Shown here piece by piece: positions 20,083-31,746 of a stretch of 64,000 nt of DNA (position 1 is its first letter; every line of letters starts with the position of its first letter). The stretch is from assembly GCA_903632075.3 (NCBI GenBank), contig CAHIKZ030003464.1, positions 452,501 through 516,500 on the forward strand, in the 5' to 3' direction. The stretch comes from Acanthosepion pharaonis (taxonomy: Eukaryota > Mollusca > Cephalopoda > Sepiida > Sepiidae). The translations under genes and the position numbers were made by a program. The notes under the pieces are model-generated. The model was not told where the DNA came from, made no database searches, and saw nothing but the letters and a program-made list of their open reading frames with translations.

Positions 20083-22760
20083 GATACCAATGTAAAAACT
20101 GTCAAAATAATACATGACAATGTAAAAAGTCAAACAAATGTTTTCTCAATAGAAAGGAGAAACAATAACAGCATCTTCACAAATATTAAATTAAATGGTG
20201 TAGACTTAAAAATGCAAGTTGACATTGGAAGCGAAGTGACCCTTATTCCGAAGAATTTTTGGGAACAATTATTGAAACCAAAATTAAAGAAAAGCTTAGT
20301 AAGATTAAGACAGTTTGATGGAATGTGTTTAAAAATATTAGGGTCCTTTCAAAGCACTTTAAAACAGAAAATGGATTTGAAACTGTCACTATTATGGTTG
20401 TAGACTGTATAAAAAGTCATGGTTTATTAGGAGCTGATTTGATAAGTATTGATAACACATGCTACTTAATGCTATGAATATGGGAAGTCCCAAAACCAGG
20501 CCACTAAAAAACTATAAAGTGAACTTTAAGTTAAAAGGAAATATCAATCCATCTTATTTTTAAAGCCATAGGTTTCCCATTCATATAAAACCAATGGTAG
20601 TTGATAAGATGTGAAAAATGGTGGAAGAAGACATTCGTCAATATATAGAACCTGTTGGCAGCAAATGGGCATTGCCTATTGTGGTTTTAAGAAAACCTAA
20701 TAGTGATTTTAGAATTTGTGAAGGTTACAAAGTAGGCATAAATCATAATATTTGTTTGAATTCTACCCTATTCCAAAAAGAAAATATACTATATTCTCTG
20801 GCAGGAATGACATATTTTACAAAAATTGATTTAAAAAAATGCATAACACCAAATTCAAATAGATGATGAATTTAAGGAAACCACAACAATTAACTCCCTC
20901 ATAGGCTTATGCAGATGTTCCTGCTTACCATTTGGAATAAAGACAGCCAACTCGATTTTTCAAAAAGCTATGCAAAATTTGTTAGCAGGGAGAGTAGAAA
21001 ATATGATAATTTATCAGGATGATATATGTTTAGGTGCAGCCACTGAAGATGAACTGGCCTACAAAAAACTAAATTTGTAATTGATAAGAAGGCAGGAATA
21101 ACAATAAACAAAGATAAGTGTATATTTAATTGTGAAGAATTAATATTCTTGGGTTACCAAATTTCAGAAAACAATACTTTGCTGAACCTGACATTAATAC
21201 AAAAAATATTAAATGTATGTTCTCCAACTAATAAAAATGAATTGGAATCATTTCTCAGATTAGCCAATTTTTATAGAAAATTCTTGTCAAAATATTCTGA
21301 AAGAATTGGAACATTTTCTGAGTTGTGAAAGAAGAATAAGCAGTTTGAATGGATTAGTACACAGCAAACAGACTTCATTAAATTAAAAGAAGTTCTATCT
21401 AAAAAAAACCTCGGTCAAGATTTTTGACCCTAAAAAGGATGTTACATTAACCACAGATGTGAGTGGCCAGTCTGTATTGACAATTTTGTCCCAGGAAGGA
21501 TACCTGGTGATGTATCTTTCCAAGACATTGATACCAGCTGAATTGAACTACTCTAATATTGAAAAGGAAGTACTTGTGATTGTATGGAGTATGACTAAAG
21601 CAAGACAATTTTTATTAGGGAAAAATTTTTGGTTGAGATCCAATCATAAGCCCTTAGAATTTACATTCCATCTTAGGAAGGAATTGCCAAAAGTTACATC
21701 ATCCAGAATATTAAGATGGGCTATGAAGTTAATGGCTTTTGATTATGATATAGAATACATGAAGGGAAACCTGATACCACATGTAGATGCATTGTCCCAA
21801 CTACAATTTGAAAAGGAACAAAAAATGAAAAAAAGCATAAAAAAGTTGAGGATAAATTTTTGCATTGGGTGAAAATGGATGTGTTGCCCATGAATAGACT
21901 AGTTATGGAGACGTTACAGGATCCAGTCTTTAATCGAATTTTATCTTGAATAAGGGGCAATAAATGGAGTAATTGTTCAAAAGCAGAAAGACCATACAAA
22001 GAAACCAGACACAAACTATCAATAGAAAATGGTGTAATTTGTAGTGTGGATTTAGTTGTACTTTCGGGAAAATGTTGAAAAGAAGTAATTAAAAGCATAC
22101 ATGATGATGTGCATTGTGGGATAACCGCTATACAAAAATGGTTAAAACTGGAAGCGTGGTGGCTGGGACACACCCAAGATGTGGAGAATTATATACGCAA
22201 ATTTCCTAAATGTGCCGAAATAAAGAACTTTAGCCACAATAAGTTACACTCTTGGCCTAAAGAAACAGAACCATGTTCTAGAGTTCATATGGATCACACA
22301 CAAGTTAATGGGGTAGAACTCGATGTTGCATTTTTCTGCCTGGCCTGAAGTTTTCTGAGTTCAGGACAAAAAATCTATTACTGTAAAACAAATATGCATA
22401 ATACTTGTTAGAAATGGAGTACTAAAGACATCAGTAACTGATAATGCTCCTAAATTCTGTGACAAAAGTCTATGCTCCTGGTTAAGAAAGATTGGCTGTG
22501 TCCCATATAAAGCAAGTCCTTACCACCTTCGATCAAATGGGATTGCTGAACGAATGATCCAAACAATAAAGATGGGATTGAAAGCATTTTTTTTATTCAA
22601 CAAGAAAAGATTGAAACTTTCCTACCAAGATTATTGTTGAGTTACAGAACGATGCCACATGCTGACAGATTAGAGAGCCCGACTGCATTAATGGGTAGAC
22701 AGATTACAGCTCCATTAACCATGTCTTACTCTATTAATGAAAACATATGGTACAAAAGAA
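20083..22760 (+). pseudogene. pol: gypsy pol remnant: protease, RT, RNase H, integrase
   Basis: Protease: MQVDIGSEVTLIP near 20212, with DIGS in place of the usual DTGS. Reverse transcriptase: KWALPIVVLRKPNSDFRIC near 20657, YFTKIDLKK near 20814, and the catalytic YQDD box at 21012-21023. RNase H: TTDVSG near 21452, then LNYSNIEKEVLVIVW near 21544. Integrase: an H-H-C-C zinc segment around 22110-22220, an MDH aspartate near 22289, TDNAPKFC near 22438 and SNGIAERMIQTIK near 22530. These appear in several frames with in-frame stops, so the polyprotein is dead. Confidence 0.9.
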
Positions 22761-22808
22761 ATAAATGAGCTGGAAAAGGTGAACTTCATAATGCAAATAA
22801 TAATTAGC

Positions 22809-22898
22809 ATAAAGAGAGCTATATAACCATAGCTCACAGGCAACTTTGAGTCAGTGTACATAGAACATCTATGGCCACTAAGTTTGATCATCATAACA
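22809..22898 (+). repeat. gypsy right terminal repeat
   Basis: Matches 19258-19348 at about 90% by eye (AAAGAGAGCTATATAACCAT...; ends ATCATCATAACA) and is followed by the GTTAC target duplication. Confidence 0.75.
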
Positions 22899-23010
22899 GT
22901 TACCTGATAATAAGTAGTTTCTTTCTTTGAATAATGGTAAATAGACATTTTTATATCACAAATGAAATGTCAAAGAATTAGAAACAGTTACCTAATAATA
23001 AGTACTTATT
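22899..23010. repeat. 86-91-bp satellite, right flank of the gypsy insertion
   Basis: Satellite sequence resumes with GTTACCTGATAATAAG, runs through TAGACATTTTTATATCACAA and ends after a further GAAACAGTTACCTAATAATA. Confidence 0.88.
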
Positions 23011-25150
23011 AATACTTATATTCTGCTTGAAGTTGTGAGTAAACTGTTCTATGTTCATATTTTGTTATTTTTGTACAAGTAATTTTAACTATTGCAGTCA
23101 TTATGAAGAACCAATATGGTATTTGTGTGGTAGTTAGAAATCATTTGTCTATATCCTGGTATTCTTTTGGAATTTGGAAGTTTCACCACAAGTGATATTC
23201 TCAATAGCCATTACACATGATGTCAAGCTAGACTATTTCAAAGTTCCAGTTATGTAATTATGTATATTGAGTTTTAGAATAGTTATTTTCTAATAATAAA
23301 CATTACAGACCAATTAAAATTTCCTTTAATCTATATATAAAATTCTGTGACTTCCATTAGTCTGTCCATCACAACTTCTAAAATAGCTATACATTGATCA
23401 AACAAAACCAAATTTTGGGTAAAGGGACAAACAGGTAAGGTGATACAAATAAAGTTTATTCCTGAACCATCCAAATATCCTTTCAAATACAGTTTTAAGT
23501 TCGTCCTTTGTTTGCAAGAACTATAAAGAAATCACAAGGCCAAACACTTCAAAAAGTTGGAATTTGGCTCCAGAAAGAAATATTTACACATGACAAGTCA
23601 TATGTTGCATGCTCAAGAGTAAGAAATCCTAAGAATTTATTCTTTGCTGTTAAAAAGAAGAAAAGAAAAAAATAAATTTTCTTAAAAAATATTGTTTACC
23701 ATGAAGTCATATAAAATGAGATTAAATTAAAGAAATTTATTAAACCACAAAGTAGGGTTTTTGTGAAAGTATTTTTCCAAACAAATCAACTTATTCAAAT
23801 TTCATCGATTGGTTTGTGAAATTGAATGAAACGTAGAGTTTGCAAATCTTGACAAAAAATGTTAGCAGTAATTTCAACAATGCTAAATACTGTGAAGATT
23901 AACACATGTTAGCAGGTTTAAAAAAAAATTCTAGTTTCTGTAATATTTCTCTTCCCCACCCTCACTCTCAGGGTTATATTCCCCCCCACTCCCTCAGGGT
24001 TATATTTCCTCTATTGCCCTAAAAGGGAGAGAGTTAAGGTTATTCCCAGATAATCTGAATAAACTAGATTTTTCCCTTTTTTTTTTTTTTCTTATGTATG
24101 TATGAGATTCCTGCTTTTAAAATAAAGCCATATGTAGCATTTCACCTAAGAGTGGGGCAGAGAAGTCGTATAAATGTTGGTTATAAATAAAAGTATTTAT
24201 GAGTTATTCGTCAGGATTTTAAGTATAATTTTCCTCAAAGTTTGTTTCTAGTGTCTGTCTTGGTTGAGTTTTCAATTTGAAAGAAACAAGCAATTTTATT
24301 TTTCTACAAGAGAGAATTTTTTTCTGCAAAGGTCATAGATGTTTCTTTCTGCTCATGCTACATTTGTATTCACGTAGAAATCAAAAAAACATTTACAAGA
24401 AAGACCATGTGTTTCTCATTTGTTGAAAAAGTTCAAATATAATAAATGTTAAAAAACCAAGTGATTACAAAAAATGTTTTGGCTTTAACAAACTTAAAAA
24501 TATACTTCTAGCTTGTATTTTATGTTTATTAAAACTCCACTGTAAATTCACTTTTCATGCACAGAAATGTTTTCTTTTTCAAACACATTCAAAACATTTA
24601 TGTAAAGCTCATGTTATAAGAAAACTAAGCAAACATTTTGATATTTGCATGCAGCAAAGTACACATGGACTCATTTGATATAACCTTTTATGAACCAAAG
24701 TTGGAAAGGGTCTAGTTGAATCAAACAAAAACTAGTTCAGGAGGAAAGATTATGGTTTTCTGGGATGGTGAGGGTATTTTTCTAGTTGAGTTTTTAGAGG
24801 GGGGGGAGTAATATCCCCTCATTACAAAAGTATTTAAAGAAAGTTAGCTAAACATTTAATAAAAAAAATGAACTGTGAAAAGCTTCTTTCCACCACTGTG
24901 ATGATTCTGCCCATTCGTCTCATCAAAAAAGGAGAATATTGCAAGAATTTGGATCACAAATTATTAGACATCCACCTTCCAGTCATGATTTACCTTCTGA
25001 GATTTTTTAAGTTATCCATTTTGGAACTATTGATGATGTTAAAAAAAGACAAAAGGCTGCTTTGACAAGGTTAAATTCTCAGGAATTTAAGTTCTACTAG
25101 GATTGTATAAATGTATGGTATCATCCCTTGCACAATGATGCTAATGGAGC
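23011..25150. other. AT-rich intron sequence with a possible Helitron end
   Basis: At 23330 the motif ATCTATATATAAAATTCTGTG resembles a Helitron 5' end (A/TC then TATATAAA), but I could not fix a matching CTAG/T end, so this is tentative. A short GGGTTATAT duplication lies at 23975-24010. The 65-codon frame at 24868-25065 shows no known domain. Nothing else recognised. Confidence 0.5.
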
Positions 25151-25151
25151 A

Positions 25152-25525
25152 TATAAGGTGTGTTCAAAAAATATCTGACTTTATTTTTTCCTGACAAAAC
25201 TAATGCCATGTAGACAAAATCCTTCGCATGGGAGGTGACCCTTCCTGTACATATGTGACAATTTTTGCACTGGTAGGCCAAATCGGTTCTTGACGGTTGT
25301 AACTAGAGTACAGATGTGTAGTGCATGCTAGTCAGATTTTCATTTTCATGCAAGATGACTGAATGCATCAAGCAGAGATATTTCACCAAGCTTTTCTAGT
25401 CAAGAACAACATACCATTTGTTCGACAAGCTCCTTACTTTCCCAACTTGGCACCGAGTGACTTCTGGATTTTCCCCAATCTAAAAACCACAAGATTTCTA
25501 TGCAGAGTTGCTTCTACTGCTCTGT
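25152..25525 (+). mobile_element. internally deleted mariner relic
   Basis: Begins with a mariner-like terminus (GTGTGTTCAAAAAATATCTGA) and carries, in frame, LVKNNIPFVRQAPYFPNLAP followed by SDFWIFPNLKTTRF, the DD34D C-terminal catalytic block of mariner transposases. In this copy the aspartate of PDLAP is N (PNLAP), a change at a conserved position. The central coding part is missing. Right end not defined. Confidence 0.75.
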
Positions 25526-25599
25526 CAGCACCTTGGGAATGAATTTTGCCAACACTTTCTGCATGCACTAGTCCTCCATTAAAATGGAATGCACTTATA

Positions 25600-25910
25600 C
25601 TATTTACATTGTTTGGACTATCGTCCTCATCTTTGTTGCCATATTTATCACAACATTTCAGGTGTTGTATGCTTCAGACTTCTTCAGGTGGTTAGAATGT
25701 CGAACTGAACCCTTTATTTCGCTCACTGGGGTAGACAGTTCTAGTTCCACATGCCATGTCTAATGGATGTCAGACACATGGCACAGTGGATAAAGGCGTT
25801 AGTTAAATCCAGTGACAGGACCCAAAGAGTGTGAGTTTAAATACCTGGTTAAGGCAGTGGAGAACTTGGAGAGGGGAAATTAACAAGAGATAACTGATAA
25901 CAGATGTCTT
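25600..25910. repeat. foldback/SINE-like element, related to 5887 and 50573
   Basis: ACTATTTACATTGTTTGGAC then CTATCGTCCTCATCTTTGTT and CATATTTATCACAAC match the inverted-repeat element at 50573. The second half (TGGCACAGTGGATAAAGGCG, GTGAGTTTAAATACC) looks like a tRNA-derived head and matches the body of the element at 5887-6309. Confidence 0.7.
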
Positions 25911-26119
25911 TTTTTTTTTGGACTGAGAATTTTCAGGGCGAAAACCATTTTTATAAAATGTAAATAACAAAAAAATTGAAAATAAATTTTACTTTAATGT
26001 TGAAAAAAACGTAATGAAAGCCACAATTTCATTGGATGTGATCGAAAATGAAAACGTTGTGACTGTGTCAAGTTCCAGCTTTCTTGGCAGCAACTGTTGT
26101 GATGTGGCTTCACTCTTTG

Positions 26120-26340
26120 AGACCTTGACTGTATGCTACTAGATTGGCAACTAGGTCTCATCATTTACTGTTGAACTAGCTAGTTTTAACAGTATGTTCT
26201 ATTCTAATAGTTTCTTTTATTGCACTTCTAACCTGTGAAACTTTCTTCCATTTTTTTTTTTTTTTTACTTCCCTGCTACTAACAGTTTTCAATAATTTTA
26301 ATGCAATGCTAATCACTGTCTTCCTGAGATCTGTTCTTTT
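26120..26340 (+). pseudogene. LINE 3' end (CR1/L2-like)
   Basis: TACTAGATTGGCAACTAGGTC followed by the same UTR-like sequence (TTTTAATGCAATGCTAATCA) as the copy at 8155-8450. It runs directly into the tandem array that follows. Confidence 0.65.
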
Positions 26341-26910
26341 ATTGTCTTTTCTTGTCACCAAAGTCTTCCCGTTCTCTTTCATTCTCAGTAACCCTTTATG
26401 TCTTAGTGGCATTATCGCCATCATCTGTCTTCCTGAAATCTGTTCTTTTATTCTCCTTTCTCCTCACTAAAGTCTTCCCGTTCTCTTTCATTCTCAGTAA
26501 CCCTTTATTTCTTAGTGGCATTATCGCCATCTTCTGTCTTCCTGAAATCTGTTCTTTTATTCTCCTTTCTCCTCACTAAAGTCTTCCCGTTCTCTTTCAT
26601 TCTCAGTAACCCTTTATGTCTGGCATCTTCTGTCTTCCTGAAATCTGTTCTTTTATTCTCCTTTCTCCTCACCTTTTCATTCTGTCTGTCTTAGTGGCAT
26701 TATCACCATCATCTGTCTTCCTGAAATCTGTTCTTTTATTCTCCTTTCTCCTCACTAAAGTCTTCCCGTTCTCTTTCATTCTCAGTAACCCTTTATGTCT
26801 TAGTGGCATTATCACCATCATCTGTCTTCCTGAAATCTGTTCTTTTATTCTCCTTTCTCCTCACTAAAGTCTTCTCATTCTCTTTCATTCTCTTGTGTCT
26901 TGGTGGCATT
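26341..26910. repeat. tandem array, ~109-bp unit, amplified from a LINE 3' UTR
   Basis: GTCTTCCCGTTCTCTTTCATT starts units at 26363, 26472, 26581 and 26760, with a degenerate start at 26868; two units are shortened around 26620-26700. The same unit occurs once in the LINE 3' end at 8290-8440 in diverged form. Open frames on both strands here (e.g. 26352-26867) are by-products of the unit. Confidence 0.92.
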
Positions 26911-27284
26911 ATTGCCTTATGAAATGATTAAAAACATATACAAGTATAAAACATGAACAGACTGACAAGTTTTCATAAATTTATTGATACTTTTTTTTAT
27001 ACACAACTGTTTTCCTCACCCAAAGTTGTGTTCTAAATATATTTTTACTATATTTTACTTTTAGCATTTTTTTTATTATTATTATAAGTATCTTTGCAAA
27101 CTTCATTTATGTTTTGACCATTGCTTTGAGAACCAATGCATCAAGTTATTAGTAATAGTACTTCTCTAGTTTATATTGATACTATGTTTAAAGCTACATT
27201 GATTTATAATTATTGTCAGTTTGAAAAAAATTCAGGGATGAGTAATCACTTCAAAATTAGAGCCTCCTGTTTTATTATGTTAAC

Positions 27285-27720
27285 AAGTAGACATTTTTAC
27301 ATTTCAAATGAAATGGAAAAGAATAGAAACAGTTACTTAATAAGTCCTTCTTCTCTTTGTCTGAATAATGGTAAATACAAATTTTTATATCTATATTTAA
27401 TGCCAAAGAATTAGAAACAGTTACCTAATAAGTCCTTCCTCTCTTTGAATAATGGCAAATAGACATTTTTATATCTCAAATAAAAATGTCAAAGAATTAG
27501 AAACAGTTACCTAATAAGTCCTTCCTCTCTTTGAATAATGGCAAATAGACATTTTTATATCTCAAATAAAAATGTCAAAGAATTAGAAACAGTTACCTAA
27601 TAATAAGTCTTTCTTTTCTTTGTCTGAATAATGGTAAATAGACATTTTTATATCTCAAGTCAAAGGCCTAAGAATTAGTAACAGTTACCTAATAAGTCCT
27701 TTCTTTCTTTGAATGATGGC
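27285..27720. repeat. 86-91-bp satellite, five units
   Basis: GAAACAGTTAC recurs at 27326, 27414, 27500, 27586 and (as GTAACAGTTAC) 27677. Each unit has ATAGACATTTTTATATCTCA and GTCCTTC..CTCTTTG blocks. Same satellite as around the gypsy element in this intron. Confidence 0.94.
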
Positions 27721-28361
27721 AAAAATACCTAATGATTTTAGATGATTTATAGCAGAGTGAGGATGAAGAGAGATGTTAAGGAGTCAAATGTTGCATGTAG
27801 CATTGCTCAGAATGTTTAGGGAGCCATTATTATTTACATCCTGAAAGAACATAGCACATAAAAGAAACAGTTTCTCTTCCCAACAATAATATGTAATTAT
27901 TTTGCCTTGTTACTGATAGTAGTCTGCAAAAATGATATCTGACATGAAAGTGCATATGAAGCAAAGATGTCTCACTAAATTCCTCCATGTGGATAAACTT
28001 TTGCCCTCTTTGACATTCATTGATGTTTGTTAAACCTTTTGGATAATGCATTTTTTCAGCTGTTTTGATAATAGCAATTCACAGCTGTCCACTCACAAAA
28101 TGAAGAGTGCCTTGGATGTGTAGAAATGGGGTTTTGCAGCTGAAAACTTACTCTATTCAACAGTGTTTTTTTTATTTTTTGCTCCCTGTATCTGTTGTAG
28201 TTTTTTGTGGAAATAATCAGGAAGTATTACTTTTGGTGTATTTTTTTTGTACTAACTGAAAGTAATTTATAGAAATTTTACAAATCTAATTGAAACAATT
28301 GTTATACTTTTTTTTCTGTAACTGCTTCTTTTTTTTTTTTTTTTTTAACTTTATTTCTTAG
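27721..28361. other. end of CADPS intron 5
   Basis: No repeat or gene recognised. A T-rich tract (28329-28346) and TTTATTTCTTAG form the acceptor of the last exon. Confidence 0.7.
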
Positions 28362-28448
28362 GTGGAAGAAGCAACTCAATCTGTGACCCAGTCTGACAGT
28401 GGGATCCGTGGCCGCTTCATGGGCAGCGCTGAAGAAGAATCTGATTGA
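28362..28448 (+). CDS. CADPS: CADPS terminal coding exon F with stop codon
   Basis: Acceptor TTTATTTCTTAG ends at 28361. It encodes VEEATQSVTQSDSGIRGRFM and GSAEEESD and stops at TGA 28446-28448. The VEEAT.SV start and the acidic end match the extreme C-terminus of CADPS proteins, which end in a run of D/E; here the acidic tail is short (EEESD). Joined to exon E it completes the protein in phase 0. The six exons together give 181 residues. Confidence 0.95.
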   Translation: MEEATQSVTQSDSGIRGRFMGSAEEESD

Positions 28449-29600
28449 ATGAGCTCATCAACAATGTTGATGGTGTTTGTAGTAGTGGTCACACTCAACT
28501 GATTCACAAAAAAAAAAAAAAAGCTGCATCAACATCAACAACATCAGGATCAACTTCACCTGCTATAGACATTACAAAAATCTCCCTTACAATATAGTAC
28601 TGTCTTCTTTTTTTTTTTTCTCTCTCTCTTTTCCAATTGTTGGGCGGAATCTTCCCCTCTTCCCACTTAACCTTGTTGATCAGCAACAGCTGTTATTCTC
28701 TGGGTTAAATCTATCATTAACTTTGTCATATGGCATGCTTGTATGTTTTATTGGTAAAGTCATCCCCACCCCCCTGTAATATTTTTCTCTCTCTCTTAAC
28801 AATTTATGATTATAATTCTTTAACTATTTATATATGTAAATTTATGTCAGACATTGTTAGATTCTGCCCCACCCCCGTCTGGGATTTTTTTTTTTCTTTA
28901 AAATTACTACTGATAGATTTTAAAAGTTTTATCATAATTGTCAGTTATTTGTATTCTTTCCTCTTATCTCTTTTTTTTTTCTTGCTCTTTCTCTCCTCTC
29001 TTCTTTTCTTCCCTTATCTCTTTTTCTTCTCCTCTTTCTCTCTTCCTTCTATTTCCTTTCCTATCTCTTTTTTTCTTCTCCTCTTTCTCTCTTCCTTCTA
29101 TTTCCTTTCCTATCTCTTTTTTTCTTCTCCTCTTTCTCTCTTCCTTCTATTTCCTTTCCTATCTCTTTTTCTTCCCTCTTCCTCTTTTCCTATCTCTTCT
29201 TTTTCTTCACCCTTCCTCCTCTCTCTTTTCCTACTTCCACTTTTTCTTCACTCTTCCTCCTGATTCTTTTCCTACCTCCTCTCTTTCTTCACTCTTCCTC
29301 TTCTCTTCCTTCACTTTCCTCTTCTCTTCCTTAATTCTTCTTTCTTCCCCATTCTCCTTTTTATCTTCCTCTGTCCATTTTTCCTTCTTCCCCGGCTCTC
29401 TTTTCTTCCTCCTCCTATCACTCTTTTCTCTCTTCCCATGTATCCTTTCTTCCTTCACTTTCCTTTCTCCCCACTCAACTTTCTTTCTCTGTTCTCCTTT
29501 CTCTCTCTCTCTCTCTCTACTCTCCTTTTGTCTTCTATTTGTTGTCTTTTTCTCAACTTTTCTATTTTCTTCTTTCTACTAGAAAATAAAATAAAATGCT
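28449..29600 (+). other. CADPS: probable CADPS 3' UTR
   Basis: Sequence directly after the stop codon. Two overlapping AATAAA signals at 29585-29595 are the first clear polyadenylation candidates after the pyrimidine tract; others follow (for example AATAAA near 31488). The true end cannot be fixed from sequence alone, and cephalopod neuronal 3' UTRs may be much longer. Confidence 0.6.
28968..29580. repeat. polypyrimidine tract with internal ~49-bp tandem units
   Basis: Some 600 bases almost purely C/T on the + strand. Between 29015 and 29170 the unit TCTTCTCCTCTTTCTCTCTTC + CTTCTATTTCCTTTCCTATCTC is repeated about four times. Overlapping open frames up to 214 codons (Ser/Phe/Leu only) and their Lys/Glu-rich antisense are composition artefacts. 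Confidence 0.95.
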
Positions 29601-31100
29601 TCTCTTTTCTTCTCTTTATTCTGACATTGCTATTTCTTCAACTGATTTTTCTTCTATTTTTTCTTCTTCCTTTATACTCTAGTTGAAGTCAAATCATTGC
29701 AAGCTAAAATGTATCAAACTGATTCTAGTTTCATTTCTCTAAAATTTTAAATTAAAAAGACTGACAAAATCTTGCTCTTGACTTGCATGGTATGATGTTT
29801 AAAGTGTATCTTTCAGAATATGTTTAAAGAAAATTTGTTCTCAACAAATCAACTCTCATATTTTGAACTACGAATGGATCAAATAATTGCAATGTGCTTT
29901 TCTTACTTCAACACATTCTTTTTTCTTCTCTTTTTTTTCATACATCCTGATCATCTCCAGTTTCTTCTAACTTTTTTCTATATCTTCTCGAGTCTTGCAT
30001 GTTTGCAGTAAAATTATATATTTACAATTTTTATAGGAGTAAGAAAGCATAAAAGTTATAAAAAAAAAAATTATAAAATTTAAAACCAAAAAAAAAAAAG
30101 AAAAAAAAAAAAAGATAATTTTCAAGTTCAAATTTTAAATTTATTCAGTTTTTTTTTTAATTATTTTAAGTTAAATTAGAATTAGTTGAAATTAAAAAGA
30201 AAAAATTCTAATCGTTTTCTTTTTTTAAAATTTCTGGGGTAAGGAGGGAATTAGTAATATAGATGAAAAGAAAACAGATTACTTGATAGAAAAATGTCCC
30301 ACTTATTATATTAAATGTAATCGTCCTCTCTTGCCTTTTAGTGTTTGTTATGCTATATAAGATTGTTTATAAAATCAATCATGCTATCATGCTCTTAATT
30401 CAAATCCCCATTCAAAGGAAGATCTCCGGCCACAAGACACTGTAGGAAAACAAAAAAGCAAACTTACGTAAATTTAATTTTTTTCCCTCGATCCATTGTA
30501 AATATGAAGAAAAAAATTCTGTTATGATCTATACACCACTGTTCTTTTTTTTTTTTCTTTTTGTTAAAAATCTCACTAATTTATCACAGACAGCTCAAAA
30601 TAAACAAGGAAAAAAAAGGAGCACCTGCAGTTACCAATTCTCCAACCTGAATCAAAGATATCATGCTCAGGCAACTTTGGGCATAAAAGATAAGAAAAAA
30701 AGGGATGTCATGTCTGGTTACTTAAAGATATCCGATATGCATTTTGATTTGGTAAGATTGGAAGAATGGAACTGAGAGAATCATTTTCTGAGATCCCTTT
30801 CAGAAAATGAAGAATATTTTTTCTCTTCTAAAAGCTAGAACAACAGTGAATTTAGCACCGGTTCTTGTTGTTCATGAGGAACTAACCCCAAAAAAAAAAA
30901 AAAAAAACTCTTTTGCCGCACATTAACTGACAAGCAGACATTCATGTTTGCAAATTGTAAATTGGATTGAATTTCTTTTCAAAAATATTTAAATAGTTTT
31001 GGTAACCACTAACCATTTGGGCAGCCTTATAAAAATAATAAACCAAACACAAAAAAAAAAAAAAAATTAGTCATTTGTAAAAATCAAAAGCACCTTCAAT

Positions 31101-31102
<2 letters not shown>
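29601..31102. other. AT-rich sequence, no gene seen
   Basis: Homopolymer A and T runs (for example 30060-30115 and 30890-30907). Could be distal CADPS 3' UTR or intergenic. Confidence 0.6.

Positions 31103-31152
<50 letters not shown>
31103..31152. repeat. (AT)n microsatellite
   Basis: Uninterrupted AT run of 50 bp. Confidence 0.98.
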
Positions 31153-31154
<2 letters not shown>

Positions 31155-31709
31155 CTCTTTTTGTTAAAAGCACTTAAATATCTTTTGCAGTTTTGACACA
31201 TGTCGTCTTTTAAACCTGCAAAAAACACCCATCAAAAATTGGTGGGTTTGAAAAATATTCAAGATACCATTCTTAATGAACAGAAAATGACCATGTCCCT
31301 CTCGCTACCCATCAGTTGAAACTATCACCTCTGACCAGTTGGCAGTTGCGCTGTGGAACATATGGGTAATGAAACCTCCCCCACTGCCAGGTGAGAGGTG
31401 AGATCATCAAAAGTAAGTATCTTCTGTGACATCTGTCACTGTGCACAAGAAAGAGACTCTTGGGATTATGTATGATTGCAAGAGCCACAATAAAACTTTT
31501 ACTTGATATGGTAACTCTCAGGTCTGCTTTATGATTGTACGCTCTTTAGAAATGAAAATAAACGTGCAATGAAAATATTGAGCTGTCAGCAAAAAGGTAA
31601 AGCCTACAATGTAGTGCTTTCCTGTCTATTGTTCTCGAAGGATAAATTGTATGTCTTATCTATGCATATTGATTAGCATGTGGATTTGCAACAGAAATAT
31701 GTAGAATTA

Positions 31710-31746
<37 letters not shown>

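Larger units (their letters stand above)
19230..22898 (+). mobile_element. degenerate Ty3/gypsy LTR retrotransposon
   Basis: The element starts TGTGATAGG at 19230 and ends CATAACA at 22898, flanked by a 5-bp duplication GTTAC (19225-19229 and 22899-22903). The interrupted host sequence is a satellite unit whose intact copies read GAAACAGTTACCTAATAA, which confirms the insertion point. Gag, protease, reverse transcriptase, RNase H and integrase remnants follow in standard Ty3/gypsy order. Terminal repeats are short: a shared ~95-bp segment (AAAGAGAGCTAT ... GTTTGATC.TCATAACA) at 19258-19348 and 22809-22898. The element is broken by stops and frameshifts throughout and is inactive. Confidence 0.9.

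Noticed and set aside
21721..22173. Antisense 150-codon frame
   Set aside because: Lies opposite the gypsy RNase H/integrase remnant; a shadow frame.
23330..24790. Third Helitron
   Set aside because: A 5'-end-like motif is present, but no convincing hairpin plus CTAG/T end could be paired with it; kept only as a possibility.
26176..26867. Open frames on both strands (75-83 codons)
   Set aside because: They follow the 109-bp tandem unit; the peptide repeats mirror the DNA repeat.
28730..29582. Open frames of 177 and 214 codons rich in Ser, Phe and Leu
   Set aside because: They are translations of a near-pure C/T tract; no domain and no codon structure.
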